The notes: generated by a model not told the origin, from the sequence alone. 55,522 nt of DNA from Pedobacter rhizosphaerae (GCF_900111155.1 NZ_FOGG01000033.1:1-55522); one strand, 5' to 3'; positions 7,752-16,981 are shown, numbered from the stretch's first letter. Numbers and translations: made by a program.

Positions 7752-8690
7752 ATGAAATCTATTGCAACACTCATATGCGCAGTCCTTATCCTTGCTTTTT
7801 CTGCCTGTAAAAAAACGATAGGCCTTGATCCTTTAGCTCAAAATCAAATTACCCAATATAAAGTGATTTCTGCTACCGATACTATTTTTGGTGCAATTGA
7901 CCAGATAAAGAAAACCATTACGGTATACATTCCGGCATATAGTAAACTCAACATCATTGATCCGGAAATCAGTTTATCCACAGGCGCTAGGCTGCAATCG
8001 GCAATATTGCCCGTTAAGTTAACCGATGCGAATGTAAGTTATACAGTAGTTGCTGCAGACCAGAGCACCAATACGTATAAGCTTAATATTGTAGTGCTTC
8101 AGGAAAAACCGATGGTTGCTTCAGTATCATACAGTTATAAATTTGCACCAAACAATCCCATTAGCATTGGGGGGAATTTTTACACGACCAATGCGTCAGA
8201 CATTACCGTAACCTTAGTAGATGATCAGGGGAAGGAAACTGAAGCACTTAAGCCAGATCCGGCTTATTTCGTAATTAGCGCTTCAGGATCGAATGTGGGG
8301 ATCACTTCACTGATGATTCCAACAGTTATAGCGGAAGGGAACTATAAAGTGAAGGTTAAGGTGTTCAATGAAACGGCCTATTCAACTTCATATGCCTTAA
8401 AATATGTTCAACCCGATTTTGCATTTATTGGCCCAACGGTAAAGGCAGGGGGGACGTTTAAAATTGTGCCTAACGCCCGGACCATATTTTTGAACTTTAC
8501 TTCCCTAAAAGGAATAATTAACGGGGTAACTTATGATTTTCCAATTGTTTCTTACACGCCAACAGAAGCCACTATCCAGTTACCAGCCAACCTTACTGCT
8601 CCACAGGTAAACACCCAAGTTCAGTTTATAGGCTCATTTACAGGCTGGGCAGATGCTAAAAAATCAGCCTTAATTACCATTACCGAATAA
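7752..8690 (+). CDS. Surface lipoprotein with Ig-like domains (DUF5018-like)
   Basis: A 312-residue lipoprotein (lipobox AFSAC, then KKTIG). The first third resembles a DUF5018-type beta domain, with the pattern ITVYIPAYSKL, then VSYTVVAADQSTNTYKLNIVV (short beta module ending in an internal-sum phrase). The rest looks like one or two IPT/TIG-like beta sandwiches. No catalytic residues are evident. A second, similar lipoprotein is encoded at 9593, so the operon alternates HmuY-like and DUF5018-like proteins. A role as a receptor-associated heme-protein-binding subunit is inferred from context only. Confidence 0.6.
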   Translation: MKSIATLICAVLILAFSACKKTIGLDPLAQNQITQYKVISATDTIFGAIDQIKKTITVYIPAYSKLNIIDPEISLSTGARLQSAILPVKLTDANVSYTVVAADQSTNTYKLNIVVLQEKPMVASVSYSYKFAPNNPISIGGNFYTTNASDITVTLVDDQGKETEALKPDPAYFVISASGSNVGITSLMIPTVIAEGNYKVKVKVFNETAYSTSYALKYVQPDFAFIGPTVKAGGTFKIVPNARTIFLNFTSLKGIINGVTYDFPIVSYTPTEATIQLPANLTAPQVNTQVQFIGSFTGWADAKKSALITITE

Positions 8691-8738
8691 TCCCTGGGTA
8701 CTCAAAACCCATTTATATAAAACGATAGATAAAAACTT

Positions 8739-9359
8739 ATGAAAAGAACTTTTAAATTTTTAGGCTGCCTGGCCCTTGCAGCGATGACCATTACCGCATG
8801 TAAAAAAGACACCGTTGGTACTTCAGAAAAATTAAGCTTAAATGCAACTACCGCTTCGGTAACTGTTGGTGCCTTAAATAACGCCGCATTTACCACACCA
8901 CTTTCTGATAATCCAGGTTCTTCTGGTAACTGGGGAACCACTTACTTCGATTTAGATGATAACAGCACAGTAACCAGTTCAGTTCCACATCAGGCAATCT
9001 TTAATGGTGCATGGGATGGTGTAATCAATCCAGCTTCCGGATATACCTTAGCTTATAAAGATTTCAGCACGCCTACAGCTATCACATTGTCAAATATTGC
9101 ACTTTCAGATTTAACAAGTGTTACTGCTACAGTTAGTTCATTAGGCTATAACACTCCAGGACCAGGATGGTATACTTACGATTTGGCTAGCCATACCAAT
9201 GCTGCGGTACCTAACCGTTATGTCGTAATTTATTCAGGTAGCATCAGCAACCCTACAGAATTGTATGTTGCCCAGTTAACCACTATTGGCTATACAGCAG
9301 ACGGATCGACTGGTAAATTCTTTGGAAATGTATCTTTCCAGTACAAAAAACTTAAATAA
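8739..9359 (+). CDS. HmuY-like lipoprotein 3
   Basis: A 206-residue lipoprotein (lipobox TITAC, then KKDTVG). It keeps the HmuY arrangement in a more divergent form: TTYFDLDDNS near residue 68, a GPGWYTYDLASHTNAAVPNR block near residue 145 that parallels the GWFFYNLNTH block of copy 1, and a C-terminal strand FGNVSFQYKKLK. A strong hairpin follows 18 bp after the stop, so expression of this gene and those downstream may differ. HmuY assignment is likely; ligand unknown. Confidence 0.7.
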   Translation: MKRTFKFLGCLALAAMTITACKKDTVGTSEKLSLNATTASVTVGALNNAAFTTPLSDNPGSSGNWGTTYFDLDDNSTVTSSVPHQAIFNGAWDGVINPASGYTLAYKDFSTPTAITLSNIALSDLTSVTATVSSLGYNTPGPGWYTYDLASHTNAAVPNRYVVIYSGSISNPTELYVAQLTTIGYTADGSTGKFFGNVSFQYKKLK

Positions 9360-9377
9360 TAATGCTTTGGGGAATTA

Positions 9378-9414
9378 AAACGGGAGATAACCTCGAAATT
9401 ACACTCCCGTTTCT
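9378..9414 (+). terminator. Hairpin inside the heme operon (attenuator or terminator)
   Basis: The arms AAACGGGAG (9378-9386) and CTCCCGTTT (9404-9412) pair perfectly over 9 bp and are followed by TCT. It lies right after the third HmuY-like gene, so it probably ends part of the transcripts or protects the upstream mRNA. Confidence 0.6.
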
Positions 9415-9461
9415 AAAGACCTTCAAGCCCGATTAAACAAGCTCAGGGATTATTAACCAGT

Positions 9462-9506
9462 AATAACCGGAGACAAAAGTATTAAAATATTTTGTTTTCG
9501 GTTATT
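9462..9506 (+). terminator. Second hairpin before 9593 lipoprotein
   Basis: The arms AATAACCG (9462-9469) and CGGTTATT (9499-9506) enclose a further AT-rich, mostly paired stem (ACAAAA against TTTTGT). It is less GC-rich than the previous hairpin. The two together suggest a deliberate break in transcription within the operon. Confidence 0.4.
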
Positions 9507-9592
9507 TCTACACCAAACATCAATTACCGCTTTTATTTTTTCAGCATTAAAAATGGTATTTCTTTACCAACCAACACAAAAACCAGATCAAA

Positions 9593-10600
9593 ATGAAGAA
9601 TAATTATTTATTTGCCGGCCGCACAATAGCCCTGCTTATGCTATTCATGTCGCTTCTTGTTTTTCAAGCCTGCAAAAAAGAATATACTGATTATCCTTAC
9701 AATACCATCGAGAATTTTAATATAACCACTACAGATGGCTCAAAAATTGAAGCCAGTATTGTAGGTCAAGATATAATCGTTTACTGGCCACCCTTCCAGG
9801 ATGTTCCGGCAAGCATTACCCCAAATATTATTGTTTCTGAAAGGGCAAGTATTTCTCCGGCCTCCGGTACAGCAGTTCCTTTTAAAACCGGTAAAGCCTA
9901 TCAGGTAACTGCCGAAGATGGGAGCATTAAAAAATACCAAATTAAAGCCATCGTTAATCAGCCCGATTTAGGAACATTTAACGTAGTTAATGAAACAAGT
10001 GTGGTAAATGATGCAACATTAATCAGATACGGGACTTCAATTTTACTAAATTCTAAAGGATATATTTACACTGATACCGCTAAAACCCATTTGTACATGG
10101 TTACGAATGATGGCAAGCAAACGCAGTTGAAAGTCGAGATCACTTCCAATAATGGAGAGACGTTGATTAAGGCTGTAGATCCACTTATCGAAGAAAAATG
10201 GCCGGCGAGTACGAAATTCAAGCTCAAACTGGTTTCAGGGTATAGAACGGCAACCAGTACAGAAACCTACACTGTAGCTCCTTTGGCGCCAGTAATGAGT
10301 GCAGCCTTTTTTACCGCCAAAACAGTGAAGAGGGGTGATAGTTTTACTATTACGGGTGTGGTGGATGCGAGTTACTTTACCTCAGCCGGCCTTTCCACTG
10401 CCTTTGCAGGCACTTATTATCCACTAATCATTTCTGCTAAAACGGGTAATTCCATTACGTTTACCATTCCGGCAGACTTTCCTTTGGGTACCTACTTTTA
10501 CTTTAATTATAGCTTCAATAGTGGCCCGTATCACAACGCAGCGATAGATCAGGTTGCACTGATTACCTCTTCAAGCCGAAGAATTACCATTACAGAATAG
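9593..10600 (+). CDS. Surface lipoprotein with DUF5018-like and IPT-like domains
   Basis: A 335-residue lipoprotein (lipobox VFQAC, then KKEYTD). It has the same plan as the 7752 protein. An N-terminal beta module ends GKAYQVTAEDGSIKKYQIKA, and later IPT/TIG-like beta domains include FTAKTVKRGDSFTITGVV near residue 240, compatible with a receptor- or protein-binding role. It ends 24 bp before the S41 protease, so the two are probably co-transcribed. No known function; a heme-protein-binding role is inferred from the operon. Confidence 0.6.
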   Translation: MKNNYLFAGRTIALLMLFMSLLVFQACKKEYTDYPYNTIENFNITTTDGSKIEASIVGQDIIVYWPPFQDVPASITPNIIVSERASISPASGTAVPFKTGKAYQVTAEDGSIKKYQIKAIVNQPDLGTFNVVNETSVVNDATLIRYGTSILLNSKGYIYTDTAKTHLYMVTNDGKQTQLKVEITSNNGETLIKAVDPLIEEKWPASTKFKLKLVSGYRTATSTETYTVAPLAPVMSAAFFTAKTVKRGDSFTITGVVDASYFTSAGLSTAFAGTYYPLIISAKTGNSITFTIPADFPLGTYFYFNYSFNSGPYHNAAIDQVALITSSSRRITITE

Positions 10601-10624
10601 ATTTCGATCTGAAAGGCTGGAAAA

Positions 10625-11902
10625 ATGAAAAGCATATTTAATCCGATAATATACGTTACCCTCTCTCTGTTCATTCTGTTGGGGGCAGTTGCTTGCAAAA
10701 AAACAATTGCCCCAATAGATGAGGAAATAGTTTCGCCTATAACGGGTACGCGTACGCAGTTCACTTTAGATTCTATTTTCCTTTATGCCAGGCAGATTTA
10801 TCTTTGGAATGATGCCTTGCCAACCTATGCAGAATTTAACCCAAGAAATAGATATTCGGGCATTAACCCAGAGTTAACGGCATTTAAACAGGAACTTTTG
10901 GATATTTCACAGATCAAAATAAACCCTGTATCGCAGTCGGCTTATGAACTACCGGTTTATCCGGGAAGTCCAAAATATTCTTACCTGCAGGCTGGACGCA
11001 GCACTGGAGGCCATATTGCCGATGTTGGCAGTACAAATGCATCAGCGATAGTAAAAAGCAGTATAATAAGTAGTAATGGAAAAAATATCGGATACATTGC
11101 GCTAAGCTCCTTTCCAAAATTATCCACTTTTAAGGAGGCAATAGATGTTTGTTTCGCTGCTCTATCAGCTGGTAATCCCAGCTATTTAGTTCTTGATCTG
11201 CGGGATAATGGTGGTGGTTATACAGAAACAGCAGAGTATTTTGCAAATCAGATTGCTTCGAGTGCCTTAAATGGTAAAGTGATGTATAGCGAGCAGTTTA
11301 ATGCCCAAATGCAGGCTGGACGGTCAACGATTTTAAAGTATCAGCCCTATTTAGATAACGCTGGTAAAATGGTGGTTTATAACGGGCGTATGGCCACCAT
11401 GGCCGATGTGGATTACACCGAAAAGGGCAATACCTATTACTTTAATAAAAAAGGAACTTTAGAACGTGTGGAAAAGGTTTATTTTATTGTCTCCGGGAAA
11501 ACAGCATCAGCAAGTGAAATGCTCATTAGCTGTTTAAAACCCTATTTTGAGGTTAAACTCATTGGAGAGAAAACTTATGGGAAGCCCCTTGGTTTCTTCG
11601 GGATCAATATCGATCAGTACAGCGTATTTTTAAGCAGCTTCCTCATCCGTAATGCCGCAGGCTGGTCTGATTATTTCACAGGCATGGCTCCTGATATCGC
11701 AATAAAAACGGAAAGTAATCCCGATTTGGGTAACCCTGAAGAACCTTGCCTTAAAGCGGCAATTGCGCTATTAAATGGAAGCAGTCCGAGCACTAAATTA
11801 TCGGTAACAAAGCTTCAACAAACTAATCCATCCTTTACCCGGGCTATAGATACACCAATGCCAATAGGGGCGATTGAGCGAAGATTAAAGCTGAAAAATT
11901 AA
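10625..11902 (+). CDS. S41-family (tail-specific type) protease lipoprotein in heme operon
   Basis: A 425-residue lipoprotein (lipobox GAVAC) with an S41 C-terminal-processing-protease core. LVLDLRDNGGG is the S41 signature near residue 190. SASEM gives the catalytic Ser at about 295 with Glu three residues later, and GEKTYGK gives Lys at about 320. The Ser to Lys distance of 25 equals that of CtpA (Ser372, Lys397). The catalytic set therefore looks intact. I see no clear PDZ domain. It could release heme by cleaving heme proteins or process the neighbouring lipoproteins; both are inference. Confidence 0.8.
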   Translation: MKSIFNPIIYVTLSLFILLGAVACKKTIAPIDEEIVSPITGTRTQFTLDSIFLYARQIYLWNDALPTYAEFNPRNRYSGINPELTAFKQELLDISQIKINPVSQSAYELPVYPGSPKYSYLQAGRSTGGHIADVGSTNASAIVKSSIISSNGKNIGYIALSSFPKLSTFKEAIDVCFAALSAGNPSYLVLDLRDNGGGYTETAEYFANQIASSALNGKVMYSEQFNAQMQAGRSTILKYQPYLDNAGKMVVYNGRMATMADVDYTEKGNTYYFNKKGTLERVEKVYFIVSGKTASASEMLISCLKPYFEVKLIGEKTYGKPLGFFGINIDQYSVFLSSFLIRNAAGWSDYFTGMAPDIAIKTESNPDLGNPEEPCLKAAIALLNGSSPSTKLSVTKLQQTNPSFTRAIDTPMPIGAIERRLKLKN

Positions 11903-11952
11903 ACCGATTAAATAAAGAACATATCACCGATGGATGGAATGAGGAATAGATC

Positions 11953-14313
11953 ATGTTAAAATATTTATCAATAATTATATTGTTAACTGTGGTAAACACA
12001 GCAAAGGGACAGGAATTCGGCAGCGTTAAGGGTACTGTGACTGATAGCTTGGGTAAGGGCCTTTCAGGCGCTACCGTACGTTTATCTCCTGATGAACATG
12101 TAACCGAAACTGATGCTGAAGGAAATTTCTTCTTTAAAAAAGTTTATACAGGCAATTATTCGATTGAGATTACGATGGTTGGAAAAATTCCGCATCATTC
12201 AAAATTGAAGGTTATTGCGGGGAACAATCCCAGGCTAGTGATCAAATTAAAGTCTGATCAGCATCATTTGGAAGAGGTGTCTGTGGCAGGAACTTATCAT
12301 ACTCCAGATAATCTATTAAAAGTAGAACGCAGTGCGATGCCGGTAAAGGTAATCACCCGTAAAACGATCGATTTAATGGGAAGCCGGCGATTAGATGAAG
12401 TACTGAAAGAGCAAACTGGAATTGCTATTGTTAATAATATTGGTGGAGGTGCCCGATCTGTTGGTGTGCAAATGCAAGGGTTTGGAAGCGAGTATGTTAT
12501 GGTGTTAATTGATGGTCAGCCTATGGTGGGGCGTAATAGTGGAAACTTTGATCTCTCCAGGATCAGTGTTTCTAATATTGAGCGAATCGAGATCATTAAA
12601 GGGGCTTCTTCCTGTTTGTTTGGAAGCGAGGCCCTTGGGGGAGCGATTAATATCATCACCCGATATGGGGCATTGCAAGCGCAGGGTTCGGCAGCGGTTC
12701 AATATGGAAGTCTTAACATCGCCGACATTACCTTAGAAGGCGAGACACCTTTCCATGCACAACGCGGATCGGCCAATATCTCGGCTAACTATTACCGTAC
12801 TGATGGTTTTAACACCAATCCAAAATATATTCAGCTGGGCACAACGGCACCGCCTTATGACAATTATGCTTTACAGGGAAGAGCCCGTTATCGCTTAAGT
12901 CCAAATAGTACCCTAGGGCTGAGTGGAAGATATGGCTTGCGCAAATCATTTATGTCTAAAGATTTCGGTTTGGGGATTGTTTCGGCCGATAGCCAGGATG
13001 AACGCGACCTTAACTTATCGGCAAGTTTCGATCATTATTTTAGTTCGGGATGGAGGAGCATGAGCCGTTATTACTTCACTAACTTTAAAACTGATCAGCA
13101 AGTAGACTGGCAGCAGCAAAATACAAACATTACACAGGATGTTTTTACCCAACAACTTCATCGCTTTGAACAGCAGTTTGCTTATGGCTTTAGTGATGCC
13201 CTGAAATTTACTGGTGGCTTGGGTGCAAGTATCGAAAATATGAATGATATCTCCCTAACTCAGCCCGGATCAATTAACAGTGGGTTTGCCTATCTACAGG
13301 GCGACTGGCAACTGAGTAAACAGCTTGGGCTCGTTGGCGGGCTCCGTTATGATGTAACCAATTCTTATGGAAGTAAACTGAATCCAAGTCTCGGTTTACA
13401 GTTTCGGATTTTTCCCACGCTGATTTTTAAAGCAGGAGCAGGCACAGGGTTTAAGGCACCTGATTTTAAAACCAGATACCTTGTCTTTTACAATCCGACT
13501 GCAAATTATCTGGTTATTGGAAATGAGGTGTTGCGGCAAACCCTCAATCAGTTGCAAAGTCAGGGACAGATTAGTGAAATCAGGCAATACTTACTTAATC
13601 AATTGGATCAAAACCTGGCCGCAGAGCGAAGTACCTCTTTAAATTTAGGGCTTGAATGGAAACCCAAAGAAAATATTAAAATTGAAGCAGGTGTTTTTCA
13701 CCACAGCCTAAGAAATCAAATCAACAGCATTCAGATAGCTACTGGAAGTGGTAACCGAAATATTTTTACCTATCAAAATCTTCCGAAGGCCGTAAATAAA
13801 GGGGTAGATGTATCCCTGACTTACACCCCGATAAAGGATTTAGAAATTGGTGGAGGATACCAGTATTTAATTGCGAAGGACTTGAGCGTAATAGACAGCA
13901 TTAAGCAGGGAAACTGGCCCTACAACCAAAATATTCATGATCCCGCAACAGGTAATTCTTATGCGCCTAAACCATCAGATTATTGGGGGATAGAAAATAG
14001 ATCCCGTCATATGCTTAATGTAAAGGCATTTTATCAGTATCGGCCCTGGGGTACCAGTTTAAACCTCAGGCTGAATTACCGTGGTCAATATCCTTTTGGC
14101 GATCGCAATGGAAATCAGTTTATCGATCGCTATGATACTTTCGTAAAAGGCTTTTTTCTATTGAATGCAGCCTTAGAGAAAAAGCTCATTAAGCAACATT
14201 TAAGCATTCGGCTTACTGCCGATAATATTTTAGATTATACCGATAGATTAATTCCCGGACAACCTGGACGGGTATTTCTGGTAGGCATAACCTATCGGAT
14301 TTATAAAGATTAA
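11953..14313 (+). CDS. hmuR: TonB-dependent heme receptor
   Basis: A 786-residue outer-membrane receptor. It has a signal peptide (about 1-19, ending AKGQ), a carboxypeptidase-regulatory-like domain (about 20-105), a plug (about 120-235, with MVLIDGQPM and IERIEIIKGASSCLFGSEALGGAINIIT in register) and a beta-barrel to the end. FKAP at residues 500-503 and NPTANY about 15 residues later resemble the FRAP and NPNL boxes of heme receptors, but the His usually found between them is absent. It starts 50 bp after the protease gene. It needs TonB/ExbBD, not in this window. Confidence 0.85.
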   Translation: MLKYLSIIILLTVVNTAKGQEFGSVKGTVTDSLGKGLSGATVRLSPDEHVTETDAEGNFFFKKVYTGNYSIEITMVGKIPHHSKLKVIAGNNPRLVIKLKSDQHHLEEVSVAGTYHTPDNLLKVERSAMPVKVITRKTIDLMGSRRLDEVLKEQTGIAIVNNIGGGARSVGVQMQGFGSEYVMVLIDGQPMVGRNSGNFDLSRISVSNIERIEIIKGASSCLFGSEALGGAINIITRYGALQAQGSAAVQYGSLNIADITLEGETPFHAQRGSANISANYYRTDGFNTNPKYIQLGTTAPPYDNYALQGRARYRLSPNSTLGLSGRYGLRKSFMSKDFGLGIVSADSQDERDLNLSASFDHYFSSGWRSMSRYYFTNFKTDQQVDWQQQNTNITQDVFTQQLHRFEQQFAYGFSDALKFTGGLGASIENMNDISLTQPGSINSGFAYLQGDWQLSKQLGLVGGLRYDVTNSYGSKLNPSLGLQFRIFPTLIFKAGAGTGFKAPDFKTRYLVFYNPTANYLVIGNEVLRQTLNQLQSQGQISEIRQYLLNQLDQNLAAERSTSLNLGLEWKPKENIKIEAGVFHHSLRNQINSIQIATGSGNRNIFTYQNLPKAVNKGVDVSLTYTPIKDLEIGGGYQYLIAKDLSVIDSIKQGNWPYNQNIHDPATGNSYAPKPSDYWGIENRSRHMLNVKAFYQYRPWGTSLNLRLNYRGQYPFGDRNGNQFIDRYDTFVKGFFLLNAALEKKLIKQHLSIRLTADNILDYTDRLIPGQPGRVFLVGITYRIYKD

Positions 14314-14342
14314 ATTTTGAACATTAAAAATCGATACAAAAC

Positions 14343-14906
14343 ATGTTAAGTAGCAGTATTAAAGAGGCAACTAAAGCCGAACACCAGAATTTAGAGAAAA
14401 AAGTAGTGCAAAAATTAAAGTCTATTCGCAGAAATAGCGATTACGCCGACCTTTTAAAGCATTTCTATGCCTATTTTAGCCATATTGAAGAAATAATTAA
14501 ACCATTTATTGTGGCTGATGTGCTTCCAGATTATCCACAAAGAAGAAATTCTAGTTATATCAAGGCCGATATCATTGCTTTAGGTGCCGATATTAACGAT
14601 TTACCAGCTACTACCGTTCCAGCAATTAACAATACTATCGAAGCCTTGGGCGCGCTATACGTATTAGAAGGATCGATAATGGGTGGAAGTATTATTGTTA
14701 AGATGCTCGAAAAAGGAGGGATCACTGAGGGCGTTTCCTTCTTTTCAGGCTATGGCGAAGCAACAGGGATGATGTGGGGAAACTTTGTCTCCGTACTCAA
14801 CCAAAATGCAACAAACGAACAACAGGAGGGGGAAGCTATTCGCGCAGCGAATGATACTTTTAGGCACTTCGGAGAGGTGTTTGAAAGTGAAAAAGTAGCT
14901 GGGTAA
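14343..14906 (+). CDS. Heme oxygenase (biliverdin-producing)
   Basis: A 187-residue heme oxygenase of the HO-1/HmuO alpha-helical family. It would cleave imported heme to iron, CO and biliverdin in the cytoplasm. ATKAEHQNLE carries the proximal heme ligand His14, and LGALYVLEGSIMGGSIIVKML is the conserved distal-helix block. Length is close to bacterial single-domain enzymes. It is the last gene of the hmu operon, 29 bp after the receptor. A bacteriophytochrome-linked BphO role is possible but no phytochrome gene is nearby. Confidence 0.85.
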   Translation: MLSSSIKEATKAEHQNLEKKVVQKLKSIRRNSDYADLLKHFYAYFSHIEEIIKPFIVADVLPDYPQRRNSSYIKADIIALGADINDLPATTVPAINNTIEALGALYVLEGSIMGGSIIVKMLEKGGITEGVSFFSGYGEATGMMWGNFVSVLNQNATNEQQEGEAIRAANDTFRHFGEVFESEKVAG

Positions 14907-14992
14907 GCAAGTGGATGTTGAAGGGAATATTTAAGATGTAAAAGGGAGGTAGGAAAGATGGCTTGACTTTCGCTCTAATCATACCTCTTTTG

Positions 14993-15101
14993 AAATCGTC
15001 ATTGCGGGGCAGAGCCGAAGAGCTTATTTTGGGAATGTATTTTTAGTACTTCAGAAAAAGATTGCTTCAACTCGCGCATGCCAGTTTCGCAATGACGATT
15101 T
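14993..15101. repeat. REP-like inverted repeat
   Basis: Perfect 14-bp arms AAATCGTCATTGCG (14993-15006) and CGCAATGACGATTT (15088-15101) enclose about 80 bp. The wording (cgtcattgcg, ..., agattgcttc, ..., cgcaatgacg) resembles palindromic repeats common between genes in Bacteroidota. It lies in the 376-bp gap after the heme operon, which otherwise holds a heptad tract (15143-15184) and an AT-rich leader before the pectinase. I see no gene there. Confidence 0.65.
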
Positions 15102-15142
15102 TGTTTGGGTTTTTGATATTCCCGAGAGACAAACTCGCTTAG

Positions 15143-15184
15143 AACATAGACTTAGTACTACGGACTTCAGACTATGGACTTAAG
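15143..15184. repeat. Heptad repeat tract
   Basis: Six in-phase 7-base words: aacatag, acttagt, actacgg, acttcag, actatgg, acttaag. The same word family (ggactac, agacttc, ggactat) returns at 50328-50355. Confidence 0.65.
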
Positions 15185-15282
15185 CACAGTATACCGCAGG
15201 ACAGTTAATCTCACAATCCCTTTATATTTGAAGCAGATATTGTTGATACATCATCATTATCTGCTAACCAAATTTAAATCGA

Positions 15283-16812
15283 ATGATACACTTCCGGTCT
15301 TTAATACTGTTTCTTTTTGTTTTTTTACAAGTACAAGAGGTTTTGGCTAGTCTAAAGCATAAATTCAATTTAATGATTGCTCCCGGAACATTGGATTCAA
15401 AAAGCGTAACGCTGTTGTGGGATAAATCTTCAGAAAAAAATCCGATTTACCAACTCTCCGTTAATGGTAAGCAGCTGGAAACTACCAATAAAACCAATTA
15501 TAGTTTTGAGCAGCTGAAGCCTAATACCTGGTACACGATAAAGGTTACCACCAAACTGAATGTGGGTGGATCAAGCGAATTGAATACTATCCGTTTCAAA
15601 ACAAGGGCTGAAGGAAAGATTTACAATATTTTAGATTATGGAGCTAAAGCGGATAGCCAGATAAACAATACTAAGGCTATTCAGAGGACTATAGATGCTT
15701 GTCAGTCAGGTGGTACAGTGTACATTCCTAAAGGAACATTTCTTTCTGGCGCACTTTATTTGAAAAGTAATATGACGCTCTATATCGAAACAGGCGGCGT
15801 GCTAAAAGGAACAACGGCTGTTGAAGATTATTTACCCATGATCTTAAACCGTTTTGAGGGCTGGGAAATGGAAACCTATGCCAGCTTAATTAATGCCGGA
15901 ACCCTCAACAGAAATGGAACTTATAACGTAAAAAACTTAAAAATTACCGGTGGTGGAACCATTATGGGAGGAGGAAGGAAATTAGGGGAGGCGATGACTA
16001 AAACCAGTGGAATAAGGAGTCGTGGCCGCCTAATCTGTTTAATGAATTGTCAGGATGTAAGTTTATCGAAACTAACAATTACTGAACCTCCATGCTGGAC
16101 CATTCATTACATTTATAGCGATAATATAAGTTGTCATGATTTAAACATCATCACTAAAAACATCAGAAACGGCGATGGTATAGATCCGGATTCTTCTACT
16201 GATTCTTATATTTTTAATTGCACTTTCGATACGGGAGATGATTGTATTGCTATCAAATCGGGTAAAAACCCCGAAGGATTTTTTGTAGCTAAGCCTACCA
16301 GAAATGTACAAATTACCCACTGCGATTTCAAACGTGGTCATGGAATTTCCATTGGAAGCGAAATGTCTGGTGGAGTGACTGAGGTTTTGGTTCAAGATTG
16401 TAAGGCCGGTAACCTGCTTCATGGAATGCAGATTAAAGCTACTAAAGACAGAGGTGGTTACGTGCGAAATGTGCGTGTTATCGATTGCCAGTTGCTTCAA
16501 ATTACCGTGTTTTCTGCTGTAAACTATAACAATGATGGAGAGGCTGCACCAGAGATTCCGACATTTGAAAATTTTATGTTTAAGAATATAGATATGACGA
16601 TGGCTTCACCTGTCGGATACGCAATAGATATTAATGGTTTCAAAGATCCTGCACATCGGCTAAAAAATGTGAACTTTACCAATATTGTTCTTCCAGCAGA
16701 TGCGAAGGTATCAGTAAAAGAGGCTGAAAAGGTTAAATTTACTGATGTGAAAACCACTGCAGGATTAAAGCCTGAGTACCTGTTAAGCAATAGTAGCGAG
16801 CTAGTTTATTGA
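15283..16812 (+). CDS. GH28 polygalacturonase-like enzyme with N-terminal Fn3-like domain
   Basis: A 509-residue secreted enzyme. It has a signal peptide (about 1-22), a fibronectin-III-like domain (about 25-108, with NTWYTIKV and a TIRFKTR end), then the right-handed parallel beta-helix of GH28, starting YNILDYGAKAD. The catalytic blocks are present in order: GDGIDPDSSTD, DTGDDCIAIKSG, RGHGISIGSE and MQIKAT (equivalent of NTD, DD, GHG and RIK). It likely hydrolyses galacturonic bonds in pectin. No SusCD or other pectin gene is beside it. Confidence 0.88.
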   Translation: MIHFRSLILFLFVFLQVQEVLASLKHKFNLMIAPGTLDSKSVTLLWDKSSEKNPIYQLSVNGKQLETTNKTNYSFEQLKPNTWYTIKVTTKLNVGGSSELNTIRFKTRAEGKIYNILDYGAKADSQINNTKAIQRTIDACQSGGTVYIPKGTFLSGALYLKSNMTLYIETGGVLKGTTAVEDYLPMILNRFEGWEMETYASLINAGTLNRNGTYNVKNLKITGGGTIMGGGRKLGEAMTKTSGIRSRGRLICLMNCQDVSLSKLTITEPPCWTIHYIYSDNISCHDLNIITKNIRNGDGIDPDSSTDSYIFNCTFDTGDDCIAIKSGKNPEGFFVAKPTRNVQITHCDFKRGHGISIGSEMSGGVTEVLVQDCKAGNLLHGMQIKATKDRGGYVRNVRVIDCQLLQITVFSAVNYNNDGEAAPEIPTFENFMFKNIDMTMASPVGYAIDINGFKDPAHRLKNVNFTNIVLPADAKVSVKEAEKVKFTDVKTTAGLKPEYLLSNSSELVY

Positions 16813-16848
16813 TTCTTTTGATTAACTTTTAATCCATTATTCATATTA

Positions 16849-16981
16849 ACCACGGAGAACACCAAGTTTTTCACAGAGAAAAAGAGCGGTTTGGGGTTAA
16901 GCCTCATAACACGTAACCCACAACCTATAACACTTCTTAACCGCAAAGCACGCCAAGTTAAGCCACAGAGCACACAAAGCC
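16849..16981. repeat. Long heptad repeat tract
   Basis: Nineteen 7-base words in one phase, among them accacgg, agaacac, caagttt, then cataaca, cgtaacc, cacaacc, tataaca, then accgcaa, agcacgc, caagtta. The first and last groups are related word by word at a distance of 91 bp (13 x 7). After it, near 17000-17020, acatggcttatatggtt matches the core of the array at 52.1-52.9 kb in reverse orientation. Confidence 0.7.
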
